A stretch of 64,000 bases of DNA. Origin: Clostridiaceae bacterium. GTDB lineage: Bacteria; Bacillota; Clostridia; Acetivibrionales; DUMC01. Below, piece by piece: positions 1-9,885 of this stretch. The stretch lies in assembly GCA_012840075.1 (NCBI GenBank), contig DUMC01000151.1:1-64000 (forward strand), read 5' to 3'. A program made the translations under genes and the position numbers. The notes under the pieces are model-generated. The model saw only the letters and a program-made list of their open reading frames with translations. It did no database searches and had not been told where the DNA came from. Every line of letters begins with the position of its first letter. Position 1 is the first letter of the stretch.

Positions 1-1
1 C

Positions 2-1027
2 TTAATGATGATGGGGGGAACGACTAAAAACAGCGGGATAGTAATGAGCAGCAGAATAAGGCTCGCCAGAAATTTAAATGAATATCCCTTTCCAATAAAG
101 ATGAATAATGCACAAGCAGGAGAAATCATAAACAAAGTAAGAAAAATAATTTCCGAATCTGAAATGGAAGAACTTAAGAATTCCCTTTTTGTTCACATGC
201 AGGATTTGGGTGATATTGATAAACAGATGTTGGTAGAAAAACATCTCATTAGCCCTGATCTTGCGGAAAACAAAAAGGATAGCGCAGCCATTATAACCCG
301 GGATGAGAGAATCAGCATAATGATCAATGAAGAAGATCATTTAAGAATACAAGTTATATTTCATGGCTTGAAATTAGCTGATGCTCTCAAGATTGGTAAT
401 AGAATTGATGATTTGATTGCGAAAAAAGCAAATTATGCTTTCAGCAGTAATTATGGTTATCTAACATGTTGCCCTACCAATATTGGGACAGGTTTGAGAG
501 CATCGGTTATGATGCACCTTCCTGCGTTGGTTATGACCGGGTATATAAGGAATATACTGGAAGTATGCAGCAAACTTAATATGGCAGTTAGAGGAATTTA
601 CGGTGAACATAGCAGTGCATTAGGCAATGTATTTCAGGTTTCAAACCAGGTTACTTTAGGACAGACTGAAGAAGAAATAGTAACGGGTATTACTAATGCA
701 GCAACACAAATTATAGAGCAGGAAGCTGCCGTAAGAATTGAATTGTATAACCAAAATTCTGTAACGTTTGAAGATAAGATTTGGCGTTCTTTTGGATTAC
801 TTACTAATGCCAGGGTGCTTTCTACAGAGGAAAGCTTAAATTTGATTTCCGATGTTAGGTTAGGAATAGATATGGGAATAATTAAAGATATAAATATGGA
901 AAAAATTGACCAAATTATGCTTCTAATACAACCTGCATCATTACAAAAATTTGTAGGCAGACAACTTACTCCTGTTGAAAGGGATGTTAAGAGAGCAGAA
1001 TTAATAAGAAAAAAGCTTTTTGAATAA
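2..1027 (+). CDS. mcsB: Protein arginine kinase McsB (5' end outside window)
   Basis: McsB phosphorylates arginine residues of misfolded proteins and of the CtsR repressor, marking them for the ClpC-ClpP protease. The sequence shows the phosphagen-kinase-type signature SSRIRLARN near the N terminus, the conserved cysteine loop CCPTNIGTGLRAS around residue 156, and the GEHSSALGNVFQVSNQ block typical of the family. About 341 residues are visible, close to the usual 340-360. The frame is open to the left edge (TTA before three consecutive ATG codons), so the first few codons may lie outside; position 5 is an alternative start. It lies upstream of clpC in the order of a ctsR-mcsA-mcsB-clpC operon, whose first genes would be outside the window. 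Function is known from the family; identity is clear. Confidence 0.95.
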   Translation, partial: LMMMGGTTKNSGIVMSSRIRLARNLNEYPFPIKMNNAQAGEIINKVRKIISESEMEELKNSLFVHMQDLGDIDKQMLVEKHLISPDLAENKKDSAAIITRDERISIMINEEDHLRIQVIFHGLKLADALKIGNRIDDLIAKKANYAFSSNYGYLTCCPTNIGTGLRASVMMHLPALVMTGYIRNILEVCSKLNMAVRGIYGEHSSALGNVFQVSNQVTLGQTEEEIVTGITNAATQIIEQEAAVRIELYNQNSVTFEDKIWRSFGLLTNARVLSTEESLNLISDVRLGIDMGIIKDINMEKIDQIMLLIQPASLQKFVGRQLTPVERDVKRAELIRKKLFE

Positions 1028-1199
1028 ACTTTTTTGTTGCACATTTGGAAAGTAAGTACATGAAATTGAACTTTAAATTGAAATTAGAGCATAAATATGA
1101 AACAAACGTGTATTACATTGAGACAAACGGGTATTACTATGATATACATTGATGTACGTCGAAATGTGAGACAAAATTTGCATGAGAGGTGAGATGGAA

Positions 1200-3653
1200 A
1201 TGTTTGGACGTTTTACCGAAAGAGCTGAAAAAGCTTTAAGTTATTCGCAGCAGAGCGCATATGAATTAGGTCACAGTTACGTCGGTACTGAGCATTTATT
1301 GCTAGGACTTATTAAAGAAGGTAGCGGAATAGCGGCTCGAGTACTCCAAAGCCAAGGAATTACGGAAGATAAAGTATTAAAAGAAATTATTGATTTAGTA
1401 GGTAGAGGAGAAAAAATAGGGCAACAGCCTATGGGCTTTACACCCAGGGTTAAACGTGTGTTAGAATTGAGTTTTAATGAAGCAAGAAGAATGAATCAAA
1501 GTTATATAGGAACGGAACACCTGCTGCTGGGTATAATGAAGGAAGGCGAAAGCGTTGCTGTAAGAATACTTATGAATCTTGGTGCAGATCCTCAAAAGTT
1601 GATTTCTGATATTGCAAGAATGTTGAATGAAGAAGCTCCCGGGGGACCAGGTGTTCAGAAAACCGGCTCGACTTATTACAATACACCGACTCTTAACCAA
1701 TTTGGAAGAGACTTGACAGAAATGGCAAGAGAAGGGAAACTTGATCCGATCGTAGGAAGAGAAAAGGAAATTGAAAGAGTTGTACAGATACTTTGTAGAA
1801 GGACAAAGAACAATCCTTGTCTCATAGGTGAACCCGGTGTCGGAAAAACGGCTATTGCTGAAGGTTTAGCTCAGAAAATTGTAGAGGGTAACATTCCTGA
1901 AATATTAAAAGATAAGAGGGTTGTGACACTAGATCTTTCGGCAATGGTTGCAGGTGCGAAATACAGGGGAGAGTTTGAAGAACGCTTAAAAAAGGCGATG
2001 GATGAAATAAGAAAAGCAGGAAACATCATATTGTTTATAGATGAAATGCACACCATAATCGGTGCAGGAGCTGCAGAAGGAGCAATAGATGCATCAAATA
2101 TATTAAAACCCGCTCTTGCAAGAGGGGAAATCCAGGTAATAGGTGCTACAACCCTTGATGAATACAGAAAACACGTAGAAAAGGATGCAGCTTTAGAAAG
2201 ACGTTTCCAGCCTATAACAGTAGGCGAACCCTCAAGAGAAGAGACAATTGAAATATTAAGAGGACTCAGGGATAAATATGAAGCACATCACAGGGTTAAG
2301 ATAACAGACGAGGCTATTGAAGCTGCTGTCAGGTTGTCGGACAGATATATAACAGACAGATACTTGCCCGATAAAGCAATAGATTTAATAGATGAAGCTG
2401 CTTCAAGAGTAAGGTTAAGAGCTTTTACGGAACCAAAGGAATTAAAAGAGATGCAGGAACAACTTGAAAAATTGGTGAAGGAAAAAGAAGACGCCATAAG
2501 GAATCAGGAGTTTGAAAAAGCTGCAAAAATAAGAGATAGGGAACAGGCGCTTAGGCAAAATCTTGACAGGGCTAAAAACGATTGGCAGCAAAAGAAGCAA
2601 ACCAGTACTGATAGAGTTACTGAAGACGAGATCGCCGAAATAGTATCTCTTTGGACGGGAATCCCTGTAAGAAGATTGGCTGAAGAGGAAACTGAGAGAT
2701 TGATGAAGATGGAGGAAATCCTCCATAAGAGGGTAATAGGTCAGGATGAAGCTGTTAAAGCAGTTTCCAGAGCCATCAGGAGAGGTAGGGTAGGTATTAA
2801 AGATCCCAAACGGCCTATTGGTTCCTTTATTTTCCTTGGACCGACCGGTGTGGGAAAAACAGAATTAAGCAAGGCACTTGCAGAAGCTTTATTTGGCGAT
2901 GAAAATGCAATTATAAGAATAGATATGTCTGAATACATGGAGCGCTTTGCTGTATCAAGACTTATTGGTTCGCCTCCGGGATATGTAGGATATGAAGAAG
3001 GAGGCCAATTAACCGAAAAAGTAAGGAGAAAACCCTACTCCGTAGTGCTTTTCGATGAGATAGAGAAAGCACACCCGGATGTCTTCAATATTCTGCTTCA
3101 GATACTTGAGGACGGAAGACTTACTGACTCCCAGGGGCGTGTGGTAGATTTCAAAAATACGGTAATAATCATGACATCCAATATAGGAGCAAGGCTAATT
3201 ACCGAGCCAAAACGCTTGGGATTTACTGCAACAAGCAGCATTGCCGATAACTATGAAGAAATGAAGAATAATGTAATGGGTGAACTGAAAAAGACATTCA
3301 GACCTGAATTTTTAAACAGAGTAGATGAAATAATCGTATTCCATCCGCTCACTGAAGAAAATCTGAAAGATATAGTAAGCCTCATGATTAACAACCTAGC
3401 TACGAGACTAAAACAAAACGATATAACCATAGAAGTTACAGATGCTGCAAAAGCATTTTTAGCAAAGAAAGGTTATGATCCTGTATTTGGAGCAAGACCG
3501 CTAAGAAGATCCATCCAGAACTTGATTGAGGACAGGCTAGCCGAAGAAATGCTGGAAGGCAGAGTAAAGAAAGGCGACACGGTAATAATAGACAAGGATC
3601 CGGAAGAAGATAAAGTTGTTTTTAGACAGAGGGACGGTTCTCTTGTCTCTTAG
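1200..3653 (+). CDS. clpC: AAA+ unfoldase ClpC, Clp protease ATPase subunit
   Basis: ClpC unfolds substrates and feeds them to ClpP. Visible in order: two N-terminal Clp repeats (about residues 3-140, [13 protein letters not shown] then TEHLLLG twice), first AAA module with Walker A GEPGVGKT near residue 210, a UVR-like middle domain ([12 protein letters not shown]), second AAA module with GPTGVGKTE near residue 547, and the C-terminal D2-small domain. The start at 1200 is chosen because AGGTGAG at 1186-1192 is well spaced for it; 1194 and 1182 are alternatives. The 154 bases after mcsB contain no gene. The last nine or so residues (RQRDGSLVS) are encoded by a copy of the GGGACGGTTC repeat, and the stop codon TAG is the first three bases of the next repeat copy, so the C terminus has been rewritten by a repeat. 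Confidence 0.97.
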   Translation: MFGRFTERAEKALSYSQQSAYELGHSYVGTEHLLLGLIKEGSGIAARVLQSQGITEDKVLKEIIDLVGRGEKIGQQPMGFTPRVKRVLELSFNEARRMNQSYIGTEHLLLGIMKEGESVAVRILMNLGADPQKLISDIARMLNEEAPGGPGVQKTGSTYYNTPTLNQFGRDLTEMAREGKLDPIVGREKEIERVVQILCRRTKNNPCLIGEPGVGKTAIAEGLAQKIVEGNIPEILKDKRVVTLDLSAMVAGAKYRGEFEERLKKAMDEIRKAGNIILFIDEMHTIIGAGAAEGAIDASNILKPALARGEIQVIGATTLDEYRKHVEKDAALERRFQPITVGEPSREETIEILRGLRDKYEAHHRVKITDEAIEAAVRLSDRYITDRYLPDKAIDLIDEAASRVRLRAFTEPKELKEMQEQLEKLVKEKEDAIRNQEFEKAAKIRDREQALRQNLDRAKNDWQQKKQTSTDRVTEDEIAEIVSLWTGIPVRRLAEEETERLMKMEEILHKRVIGQDEAVKAVSRAIRRGRVGIKDPKRPIGSFIFLGPTGVGKTELSKALAEALFGDENAIIRIDMSEYMERFAVSRLIGSPPGYVGYEEGGQLTEKVRRKPYSVVLFDEIEKAHPDVFNILLQILEDGRLTDSQGRVVDFKNTVIIMTSNIGARLITEPKRLGFTATSSIADNYEEMKNNVMGELKKTFRPEFLNRVDEIIVFHPLTEENLKDIVSLMINNLATRLKQNDITIEVTDAAKAFLAKKGYDPVFGARPLRRSIQNLIEDRLAEEMLEGRVKKGDTVIIDKDPEEDKVVFRQRDGSLVS

Positions 3654-3772
3654 ACAGGGGGACGGTTCTTCTGTCTCAGACATCAAGACAAAGGCAAGAA
3701 AAGGGAGCAATATAGACAGAGTATAGACAGAGGGACGGTTCTTCTATAGACAGAGGGACGGTTCTTCTGTCT
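3623..3772 (+). repeat. GGGACGGTTC short repeat cluster at clpC 3' end
   Basis: Four copies of a 22-26 base unit start at 3623, 3651, 3724 and 3747. Each runs TAGACAG, then A/G-GGGACGGTTC, and usually ends in CTGTCT, so the ends AGACAG/CTGTCT are inverted repeats. The first copy lies inside clpC coding sequence; the second begins exactly at the clpC TAG stop codon. The same unit recurs at 5757-5838 and, inverted, at 5950-6003, always pointing away from the adjacent gene's 3' end. Confidence 0.9.
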
Positions 3773-3810
3773 GGATAAATAGAGTGACAGTTCTTAAAAG
3801 GGTCAATTGG

Positions 3811-3906
3811 AAGTTTTGCACACGAAAAAGGCTCAACTAGTAGATATACAATGCATGTTGAGCCTTTTTCCTACGAAAACACTATATTTAACGTGCGCAA
3901 AATTTT
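3811..3906. terminator. Nested inverted repeat / probable terminator after clpC
   Basis: A perfect 14-base stem (3824-3837 with 3857-3870, arms GAAAAAGGCTCAAC and its complement) is nested in an outer imperfect inverted repeat (3811-3824 with 3892-3906, TTTTGC..CACG type). The inner arm ends in a T run, as in a factor-independent terminator able to work in either direction. The nesting could also be the remnant of a small mobile element. Confidence 0.55.
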
Positions 3907-4968
3907 TGATTGCTCGAGAAGAATGCTCAAGAAGAACAGAACAAAGTAGCGAAACACAAGACACCTCAAGAACAAGAACACGAGGCACATCAAAAATTAA
4001 CTTATGGTATTGCAGTTTTTTTCTTTTATTTTAAATTTTCAAGTTGTTGTTTTTTTCATATTATTTCTTGTAAAATTTTATATCTTTCATATTCCTTGCT
4101 CTTGTATGCATTTCTCTTATATATATTTTATAAACGCTCTTACTCTACGAAAATACGATTATCTTGTTGAGTCTGGTATTCCTTCGAGTACACTAGACTT
4201 CTGAAACCTCCTTTAAGTTCAAAGTACAAATTTATTTCTTGCTCATAATTGTTCATAGCACTATTTTCCGATTCTTAAGGATTTATATGTTGAAACCTTA
4301 TATCAGAAGGTAAGAGGTAACCTGGCTAATTTAATTTTAATATATATTGTTTTTATGTTATATGTTGTAATCATAATCACGATCATAATCAAAATATGAA
4401 AAGTATGTCTTCCTTTTTTCTTTTTGAGCTTCTTTTTAAACCTTCGTTTGAACTCTGCAATTTAATATTTAAAAATTGGTATTTATAACATATGGTATTT
4501 GATATTCAATGTTCAATGTTATAAGATCTTGCAAGTTTTCTTGCAAATATTTTATATAATATGTTACATTTCTGCGAATGTTGGGTATACATAAAATGAA
4601 GCGATTAATATTAATTATGTAGCACGGATATATTAATGATGTTTATTTGACATTCAAAATTATTTATCTTTCTTTTATACAAGAAGAGATTCTTGCTTAT
4701 GACATTCTTTTATATAAAAGAGACAATATATTCTGCGTAATTTGGTAAAATATTTTATTAAGTTAATTAACATGGAAGGGACATTGACAAAAACTTCACA
4801 GTAATTTTCTCATAGTTCTAAGCAATAATAATTTTAGTTGCAAAATAATAATTTTATAATTATAATGTTTTGTTTTGAATCCATAAAAAATCTGAATTCA
4901 TAACATCGATGCAAATTTTATTTTTGATGTATACAGCACACAATATACAATACAGAGGAGTGGATAAT
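3907..4968. other. Long gene-poor intergenic region
   Basis: About 1.06 kb of very AT-rich DNA between the clpC-side hairpin and the SDR gene. Short open frames here are unsupported by ribosome binding sites or recognisable motifs. No RNA gene or repeat family was identified. A TTGACA at 4784 lacks a convincing -10 element at the right distance. Confidence 0.6.
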
Positions 4969-5739
4969 ATGAACGATTTATTTAGCTTAAAAGGGAAAGT
5001 GGCATTGATAACAGGAACTTCGAGCGGACTGGGTGTGCAATTTGCAAGAGCTTTTGCAAGACAAGGTGCAGATTTAGTAATCCTGGCGAGAAGGTATGAT
5101 AGACTTGAAGCTTTAGCTAGAGAAATAGAAGAAGAAACAGGGGTAAGATGTTTGCCTATAAAATGTGACGTTTCTGTTGAAAGTGAAGTTAAAGCAGCAG
5201 TGGCAAAAGCGGTAGAAGTATTTGGCAAAATAGATATATTGGTGAATAATGCCGGAATAGGAGCAGGAACACCGGCCGAACAATTATCAATGGACGAATG
5301 GAAACGTGTAGTAGATGTCAATTTAAATTCTGTATTCCTTATGTCCAGAGAAGTTGGGCAAATTATGATAAAAAATAAATACGGTAAGATAATAAATGTA
5401 GCTTCAATGTACGGAGTTGTAGCAAATAACGCTATACCTGCATCCTCTTATCATGCATCTAAGGCAGGAGTTATAAATTTAACCAGAGCTTTAGCTTGTG
5501 AATGGGCTAAGTACAATATTACAGTAAATGCTATAGGTCCTGGGTTTTTCCAGACAGAAATGACAGAAGAAGCTCTTCGAGATGAAGCATTTTTGCAGTA
5601 TATAAAATATACTACTCCCATGGGAAGATGTGGAAGAAGCGGCGAACTTGATGGCTTGGCAATTTATTTAGCTTCCGATGCGAGCAGCTATACCACCGGT
5701 CAGATTATCTGTGTAGATGGTGGTACTACAGCAATGTAA
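4969..5739 (+). CDS. SDR-family oxidoreductase, gluconate 5-dehydrogenase-like
   Basis: A classical short-chain dehydrogenase/reductase of 256 residues, the usual family length. It shows the cofactor glycine motif TGTSSGLG near residue 17, the NNAG motif, the catalytic serine in NVASMYG and the YHASK catalytic pair, then the PGFFQTEMTEE substrate-loop region and a C-terminal VDGG. The sequence resembles gluconate 5-dehydrogenase / 2-deoxy-gluconate 3-dehydrogenase types, which reduce keto-sugar acids with NAD(P)H; substrate is an inference. The start is set by GAGGAG at 4955-4960 before ATG 4969. It stands alone after a 1 kb gap and converges with the glycosyltransferase; G-rich repeats follow its stop. 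Confidence 0.9.
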   Translation: MNDLFSLKGKVALITGTSSGLGVQFARAFARQGADLVILARRYDRLEALAREIEEETGVRCLPIKCDVSVESEVKAAVAKAVEVFGKIDILVNNAGIGAGTPAEQLSMDEWKRVVDVNLNSVFLMSREVGQIMIKNKYGKIINVASMYGVVANNAIPASSYHASKAGVINLTRALACEWAKYNITVNAIGPGFFQTEMTEEALRDEAFLQYIKYTTPMGRCGRSGELDGLAIYLASDASSYTTGQIICVDGGTTAM

Positions 5740-5756
5740 CATAGACATGGTTAACA

Positions 5757-5838
5757 CAGACAGGGGGACGGTTCCTCTGTCTAACGAAAGGCAAGGGGAC
5801 GGCAGACTGCGAAAGACAAGAGAACGGTTCCTCTGTCT
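5757..5838 (+). repeat. GGGACGGTTC repeats after the SDR gene
   Basis: One well-preserved copy (5757-5782, CAGACAG, GGGGGACGGTTC, CTCTGTCT), one degraded copy near 5788-5805 and one diverged copy (5814-5838). They have the same orientation relative to the upstream gene as the clpC copies. Confidence 0.85.
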
Positions 5839-5949
5839 AGCAAAGCAAGAGCGAGAAAAGGGAATTATCTACTTACTTCGCATACACTCTGCCTGACAAC
5901 ATTGATAAAATATGACAAAAGAATTTTCCGGTTGCACTAAAATGAGACA

Positions 5950-6003
5950 AAAGAACCGTCCCCCTGTCTAAAAGAACCGTCCCCCTGTCTATCCCCCTGT
6001 CTA
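5950..6003 (-). repeat. GGGACGGTTC repeats, inverted, at glycosyltransferase 3' end
   Basis: Two complete copies and one truncated copy read on the minus strand (GAACCGTCCCCCTGTCT on plus). The outermost copy begins with TAG at 6003-6001, which is the stop codon of the minus-strand glycosyltransferase. Together with 5757-5838 this makes inverted arrays between two converging genes. Confidence 0.88.
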
Positions 6004-7263
6004 TGCTTTTTCCAAATCTTTAATGCTTATTTTCCTGGTATGGATTGTATGATGCCAGTTTTTGTTGTTCTTGCTCAGAAATCCTTGGATAGCTATAGGA
6101 ACCCACGTGAGGCAATATATGGGAAATACTAAAAACCCAAATATTACAGCAGGTTTGAATTTTTTCTCCGCAAGTATGACGAGGGGACCGTATAAGCTCT
6201 GAAGGGTGATATAAACTTGCCATACTGTTACAGGAAATACGTATTGTAAACTAAAAAAGGGTGATTTGGGATATATTGCTTGAATCCAAATAAAAATTGT
6301 TGCTAATCCCAGTAATATAAATCTTAGGGGCTGAAACAGGTAAATAGCGCAATCAAAAGATATTAAACTAGATTCTTTAAATGCTTTTTTGAATAATGGT
6401 ATCAGATACCTTGACGCACAGTCAGCATGGCCTTGCATCCATCGAATGCGCTGTTTCCATGATTGTCTAAGTGTTATTGGTTTTTCGTCATAAACTACTG
6501 CGTTATGAGCCCAACCGATTTTTATATCATTTAAAGCGAGCTTCATTGTAAACTCCAAATCTTCAGTAAGGCATGTTGCGCCCCAACCGATCTTTCTAAG
6601 AACTTCCAGTGAGACACAAAAACCGGTTCCGCATAAGTTACATGAAAGACCTAAATTGTATCTTGGAAGTTGATAAATTCTATTGGATAACCAGAAAGCT
6701 ATTGAATAAGAACAAGTTATCCATGAATCGAAAGGATTTTTGCTGTCTATGTAACCTTGAACAACTTTATAGCCTTTTAGCAGCTGTTTATTCATTTCAC
6801 AAAGAAAGTTTGAAGACACCAGATTGTCGGCATCAAATACAGCTATTGCATCATAGTTTTCCTGCATATTATAGATTTTATTAAACATCCACTCGAGAGC
6901 ATATCCTTTTCCTCTTTCATTTTTGTTTTGCCTTATGAAAACTTTAGCCCCTTGTTTTTCTGCAATTTCTGCAGTTCTGTCAGTGCAATTGTCTGCTATT
7001 ACAAAAACATCATAGAGTTCCCTCGGATAATTCTGCATGAATAATGAGTCTATAATATGAGCAATAACTGCTTCTTCATTGTGAGCCGGAATAACAACGG
7101 CAAATTTTGTTTTTGGAGGATAATATCCGGCATCATCTTCCTTCTTTATTATCCATCCAAATATAGATATGCTAAAAAAGTAGCATCCAATTACAAAAAT
7201 CAAAACATGTATAATTTGAGATAATGTAAAAACTACTGCATTTATAAGTTCTAAAAGGTCCAT
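6001..7263 (-). CDS. Membrane-bound family 2 glycosyltransferase
   Basis: A probable processive-type inverting glycosyltransferase in the cytoplasmic membrane, using a nucleotide sugar. In order: an N-terminal membrane segment (residues ~8-33), the GT2 start VVIPAHNEE, the DAD metal-binding motif (VFDADN), the TED motif (CLTEDLEF), and QRIRW of the Q-x-x-R-W acceptor/processivity motif, then three or four C-terminal membrane helices. This is the arrangement of cellulose, hyaluronan and poly-GlcNAc synthases, but the polymer cannot be read from sequence. Start MDLLEL is fixed by GGAGG upstream on the minus strand; a start five codons earlier is less likely. The stop TAG comes from the neighbouring repeat. 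It has no obvious operon partners. Confidence 0.9.
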   Translation of the reverse strand: MDLLELINAVVFTLSQIIHVLIFVIGCYFFSISIFGWIIKKEDDAGYYPPKTKFAVVIPAHNEEAVIAHIIDSLFMQNYPRELYDVFVIADNCTDRTAEIAEKQGAKVFIRQNKNERGKGYALEWMFNKIYNMQENYDAIAVFDADNLVSSNFLCEMNKQLLKGYKVVQGYIDSKNPFDSWITCSYSIAFWLSNRIYQLPRYNLGLSCNLCGTGFCVSLEVLRKIGWGATCLTEDLEFTMKLALNDIKIGWAHNAVVYDEKPITLRQSWKQRIRWMQGHADCASRYLIPLFKKAFKESSLISFDCAIYLFQPLRFILLGLATIFIWIQAIYPKSPFFSLQYVFPVTVWQVYITLQSLYGPLVILAEKKFKPAVIFGFLVFPIYCLTWVPIAIQGFLSKNNKNWHHTIHTRKISIKDLEKA

Positions 7264-7508
7264 GTTATTCCTCCACAAAAGTCATAAAAGTACAAGCTTA
7301 ATATATTTTGTGCTTTATGGCAAAAAATATTAATAGTTAAACAGTGTATTATAATGTATTTGCGTTATGAAAAATTTTCCAACGATGTTGACGTTAAGTA
7401 AGTTTTGTGAATAAAATTAAATTAATTAAATTAATTTAATTATGTGAATGAAAGAATTGAATAAATTCAATTTTAAAAATAAATTTTGGAATGGATGAGA
7501 GTGCAAAA

Positions 7509-8894
7509 ATGAAGATTAAAACAATATACAAATGTAAAAATTGCGGACGTCAGGAATCAAAGTGGCTCGGTAGATGCCCCAGTTGTAACGAATGGGACAC
7601 TATGGAGGAAATTACTGTTGAGGTTCCTAATAAAAGAACTTCCTCGCAATCTGTAAACAGTAAAAAAGTAGCTGCCACCAAGTTGTTGAATGTTGAGGGG
7701 AGCAATAGCGACAGGATTATTACAAATATCAGTGAGTTTAACAGGGTAATGGGAGGGGGAATCGTTAAGGATTCAGTTACGATAATTACTTCACAGCCTG
7801 GAGGAGGCAAGTCAACCCTGGTACTGGAAATTGCAAATGATGTAGCTTCTCAAGGTTTTAAAGTATTATATGCTTCAGGGGAAGAAAGTGAGAGTCAAAT
7901 AAAAAACAGGGCTGACAGGATATTGAACAGTATCAGTGAAAATTTATGGATAATATCAGATACAAATATGGACAATGTTCTGGAAAGCGTAAAAGAAATA
8001 GATCCTGATCTCATTATCATAGACAGTATACAAACCTTTACTCTTGAAGCTTTCCCAGAATCCCGTGCGGGTTCTCCTACTCAGACCATGGAATGCGCAA
8101 GCACACTTGTAAGAATAGCTAAGAACGAAGAAAGACCAAGAGCTGTAATAATAATCGGTCAAATGACAAAAGAAGATGAATTAGCAGGATTAAGAGCACT
8201 TGAACATTTGGTAGATGCTGTACTTTATATAGAAAGTGAAAGCAGCGACGAACTGCGATCTCTTCTTGCAACAAAGAACCGTTTTGGCAGCACTGGTGAA
8301 ATGGGCTTTTTTACTATGACTGAACGGGGAATGATTTCAATTGACAATCCATCGGAATATTTTATGACAAACAGGTCTAAGAATGAATTAGTACCGGGAA
8401 GTGCAATAACTGTATTAAGAGAAGGGACAAGACCTATAATTGCTGAAGTAGAAAGCCTGGTAACAAAAACATTTACTCCTTTTCCTTCCAGGATAAGCGA
8501 AGCTATCAAAAGAGAACAACTGAGCACACTTATATCCATCCTTGAGCAAAGAGGAAAGATTTCTTTGTATGATAAGGATGTTGTAGTGAAAAGTACGGGA
8601 GGTTTAAGATTTAAGGAACAAGCAGTGAACCTGGCAGTAATAATGAGTATAGTATCTTCAGTATTTGACAAAGGCATTCCCAATGACACTGCATTTATCT
8701 CCGATGTTGGCTTAACAGGTGAGCTGAAAAAAGTACCTTCCCTAGAAATGAGAATAAGAGAGCTAGACAGGAGAGGATTTAAGAAAGTATACGTAGCAAG
8801 GGATGCGGTAAGCAGCAATTTGAAAGTTGAAAATATCGAAGTAATTGCCCTTAAAACATTGCAAGAAGTAATTAAGCATGTGTTTCCCGCTTAA
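7509..8894 (+). CDS. radA: DNA repair protein RadA
   Basis: RadA (Sms) is a RecA-related ATPase and helicase that promotes branch migration during recombination. The protein shows the N-terminal C4 zinc finger (CKNCGRQESKWLGRCPSC), Walker A in SQPGGGKST near residue 96, the RadA-specific KNRFG motif near residue 255, and a C-terminal Lon-protease-like domain ending in the expected region. About 461 residues, normal length. ATG 7509 is preferred because radA proteins begin just before the zinc finger; ATG 7491 is possible and neither has a strong ribosome binding site. In many clostridia radA follows the clpC operon closely and precedes disA; here disA is absent downstream. Confidence 0.96.
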   Translation: MKIKTIYKCKNCGRQESKWLGRCPSCNEWDTMEEITVEVPNKRTSSQSVNSKKVAATKLLNVEGSNSDRIITNISEFNRVMGGGIVKDSVTIITSQPGGGKSTLVLEIANDVASQGFKVLYASGEESESQIKNRADRILNSISENLWIISDTNMDNVLESVKEIDPDLIIIDSIQTFTLEAFPESRAGSPTQTMECASTLVRIAKNEERPRAVIIIGQMTKEDELAGLRALEHLVDAVLYIESESSDELRSLLATKNRFGSTGEMGFFTMTERGMISIDNPSEYFMTNRSKNELVPGSAITVLREGTRPIIAEVESLVTKTFTPFPSRISEAIKREQLSTLISILEQRGKISLYDKDVVVKSTGGLRFKEQAVNLAVIMSIVSSVFDKGIPNDTAFISDVGLTGELKKVPSLEMRIRELDRRGFKKVYVARDAVSSNLKVENIEVIALKTLQEVIKHVFPA

Positions 8895-8982
8895 GTGCTT
8901 AGAAAGGGGAGAATTACATAGAGGAATATGAATCAATAATTCATGCTTGAACTAAAATTCGAAATCCATTTAGAAAAACTTC

Positions 8983-9703
8983 CAAATGGCATCAGCAGTT
9001 ATTCTATATGGCATTAGCAGTTATAAAACAGTAGCACAGGAAGCACGGGAGAGTTACGTATATGTTGATAAAACAATGTATATTGAAAAATTAGAAAATC
9101 CACACTCACCGTTCCATCTTTTCTGCGCCCCAGGAGATTTGAAAAGAGCCTGTTTATATCTATGCTTCAAACTACTATGATATACGTAAAAAAGATAGTT
9201 TTGATATAGTTTTGATAAATTAAATTATTTAGAAATACTTACATAGAGCAAAATCCAACAAAAGAAAGAAATAACTACTATATCCTTAGCTTTGGTTTTA
9301 CAGATATAACTACTGATACAAAAGAACAATTGGAAGAAACTTTATTAACATAACGAAGAGAGCTGAAGAGAGCTTTTGAATTATGAAGAGTGCTTTGAAT
9401 TATTTCAAAGCAAATATAATATTTATTTTGATTATCTTCAAGAAGGTCCACCGGCTAGTATTTTTAAGGATTTTATGACTAAAATCACTACAAAAATAGA
9501 TAAACCTGTTTTTGTTCTTACAGATTGAATATGATCACTTTACTAATGAACTTTTAAGCTTTCAATTTGATATGTTCAAAGATTCTGTAAGCAAGACCGG
9601 ATTTGTTAGAAAGTGGTATGAAGTATTAAAAAAGCATACTAAAACAATAGTAAATCGCATATTTGCAACAGGAGTAAGTCCAATTACATTGGAAGATACA
9701 TAA
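8983..9703 (+). pseudogene. Decayed AAA-ATPase-like / PD-(D/E)XK family gene
   Basis: Pieces of one protein can be read across several frames. First comes YGISSYKTVAQEARESYVYV then DKTMYIEKLENPHSPF, the characteristic start of the AAA-ATPase-like (PF09820) proteins common in anaerobes. After a frameshift near 9130 the P-loop region reads RRFEKSLFISML, where the family has RRFGKS, so the Walker glycine is also lost. Later pieces are YYDIRKKDSFDI, ERNNYYILSFGFTDITTDTK, YFDYLQEGPPASIFKDF, PVFVLTD then a stop, and WYEVLKKHTKTIVNRIFATG ending at 9703. The C-terminal nuclease domain is missing. At least three frameshifts or stops and the truncation make this a clear relic. Family assignment is from recall of the motif pattern. 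Confidence 0.85.
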
Positions 9704-9811
9704 TTATAGATAATCTTTGATAATCTTTCATGTATAATGATCAGTAATTTAAAAGAGTTAGGGTAGAATGTAGAGTATAGCAGAGGAGAGTAGAGAACAG
9801 TAGGGAATAGT

Positions 9812-9885
9812 AAAGGACAGGTTCGTAATGTTTGAAAAAGGAAGTTACTTTTTTAATAATTTCAAACATTTAACCTGTCCCTTTT
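9812..9885. terminator. Large hairpin after the pseudogene
   Basis: Arms 9812-9836 and 9860-9885 pair over about 22 bases (AAAGGACAGGTT... with ...AACCTGTCCCTTTT), ending in TTTT. It is a plausible terminator and belongs to the group of G-rich hairpins found after several genes in this window. Confidence 0.6.

Noticed and set aside
1028-1181. Short direct repeat GAGACAAACG/GAAACAAACG before clpC
   Set aside because: Two imperfect copies only; no match to the CtsR-type heptad repeat, so no operator is called.
3807-4204. Overlapping open frames of 66-86 codons after clpC
   Set aside because: No ribosome binding site, cover a hairpin and AT-rich DNA, low-complexity translation, no family motif.
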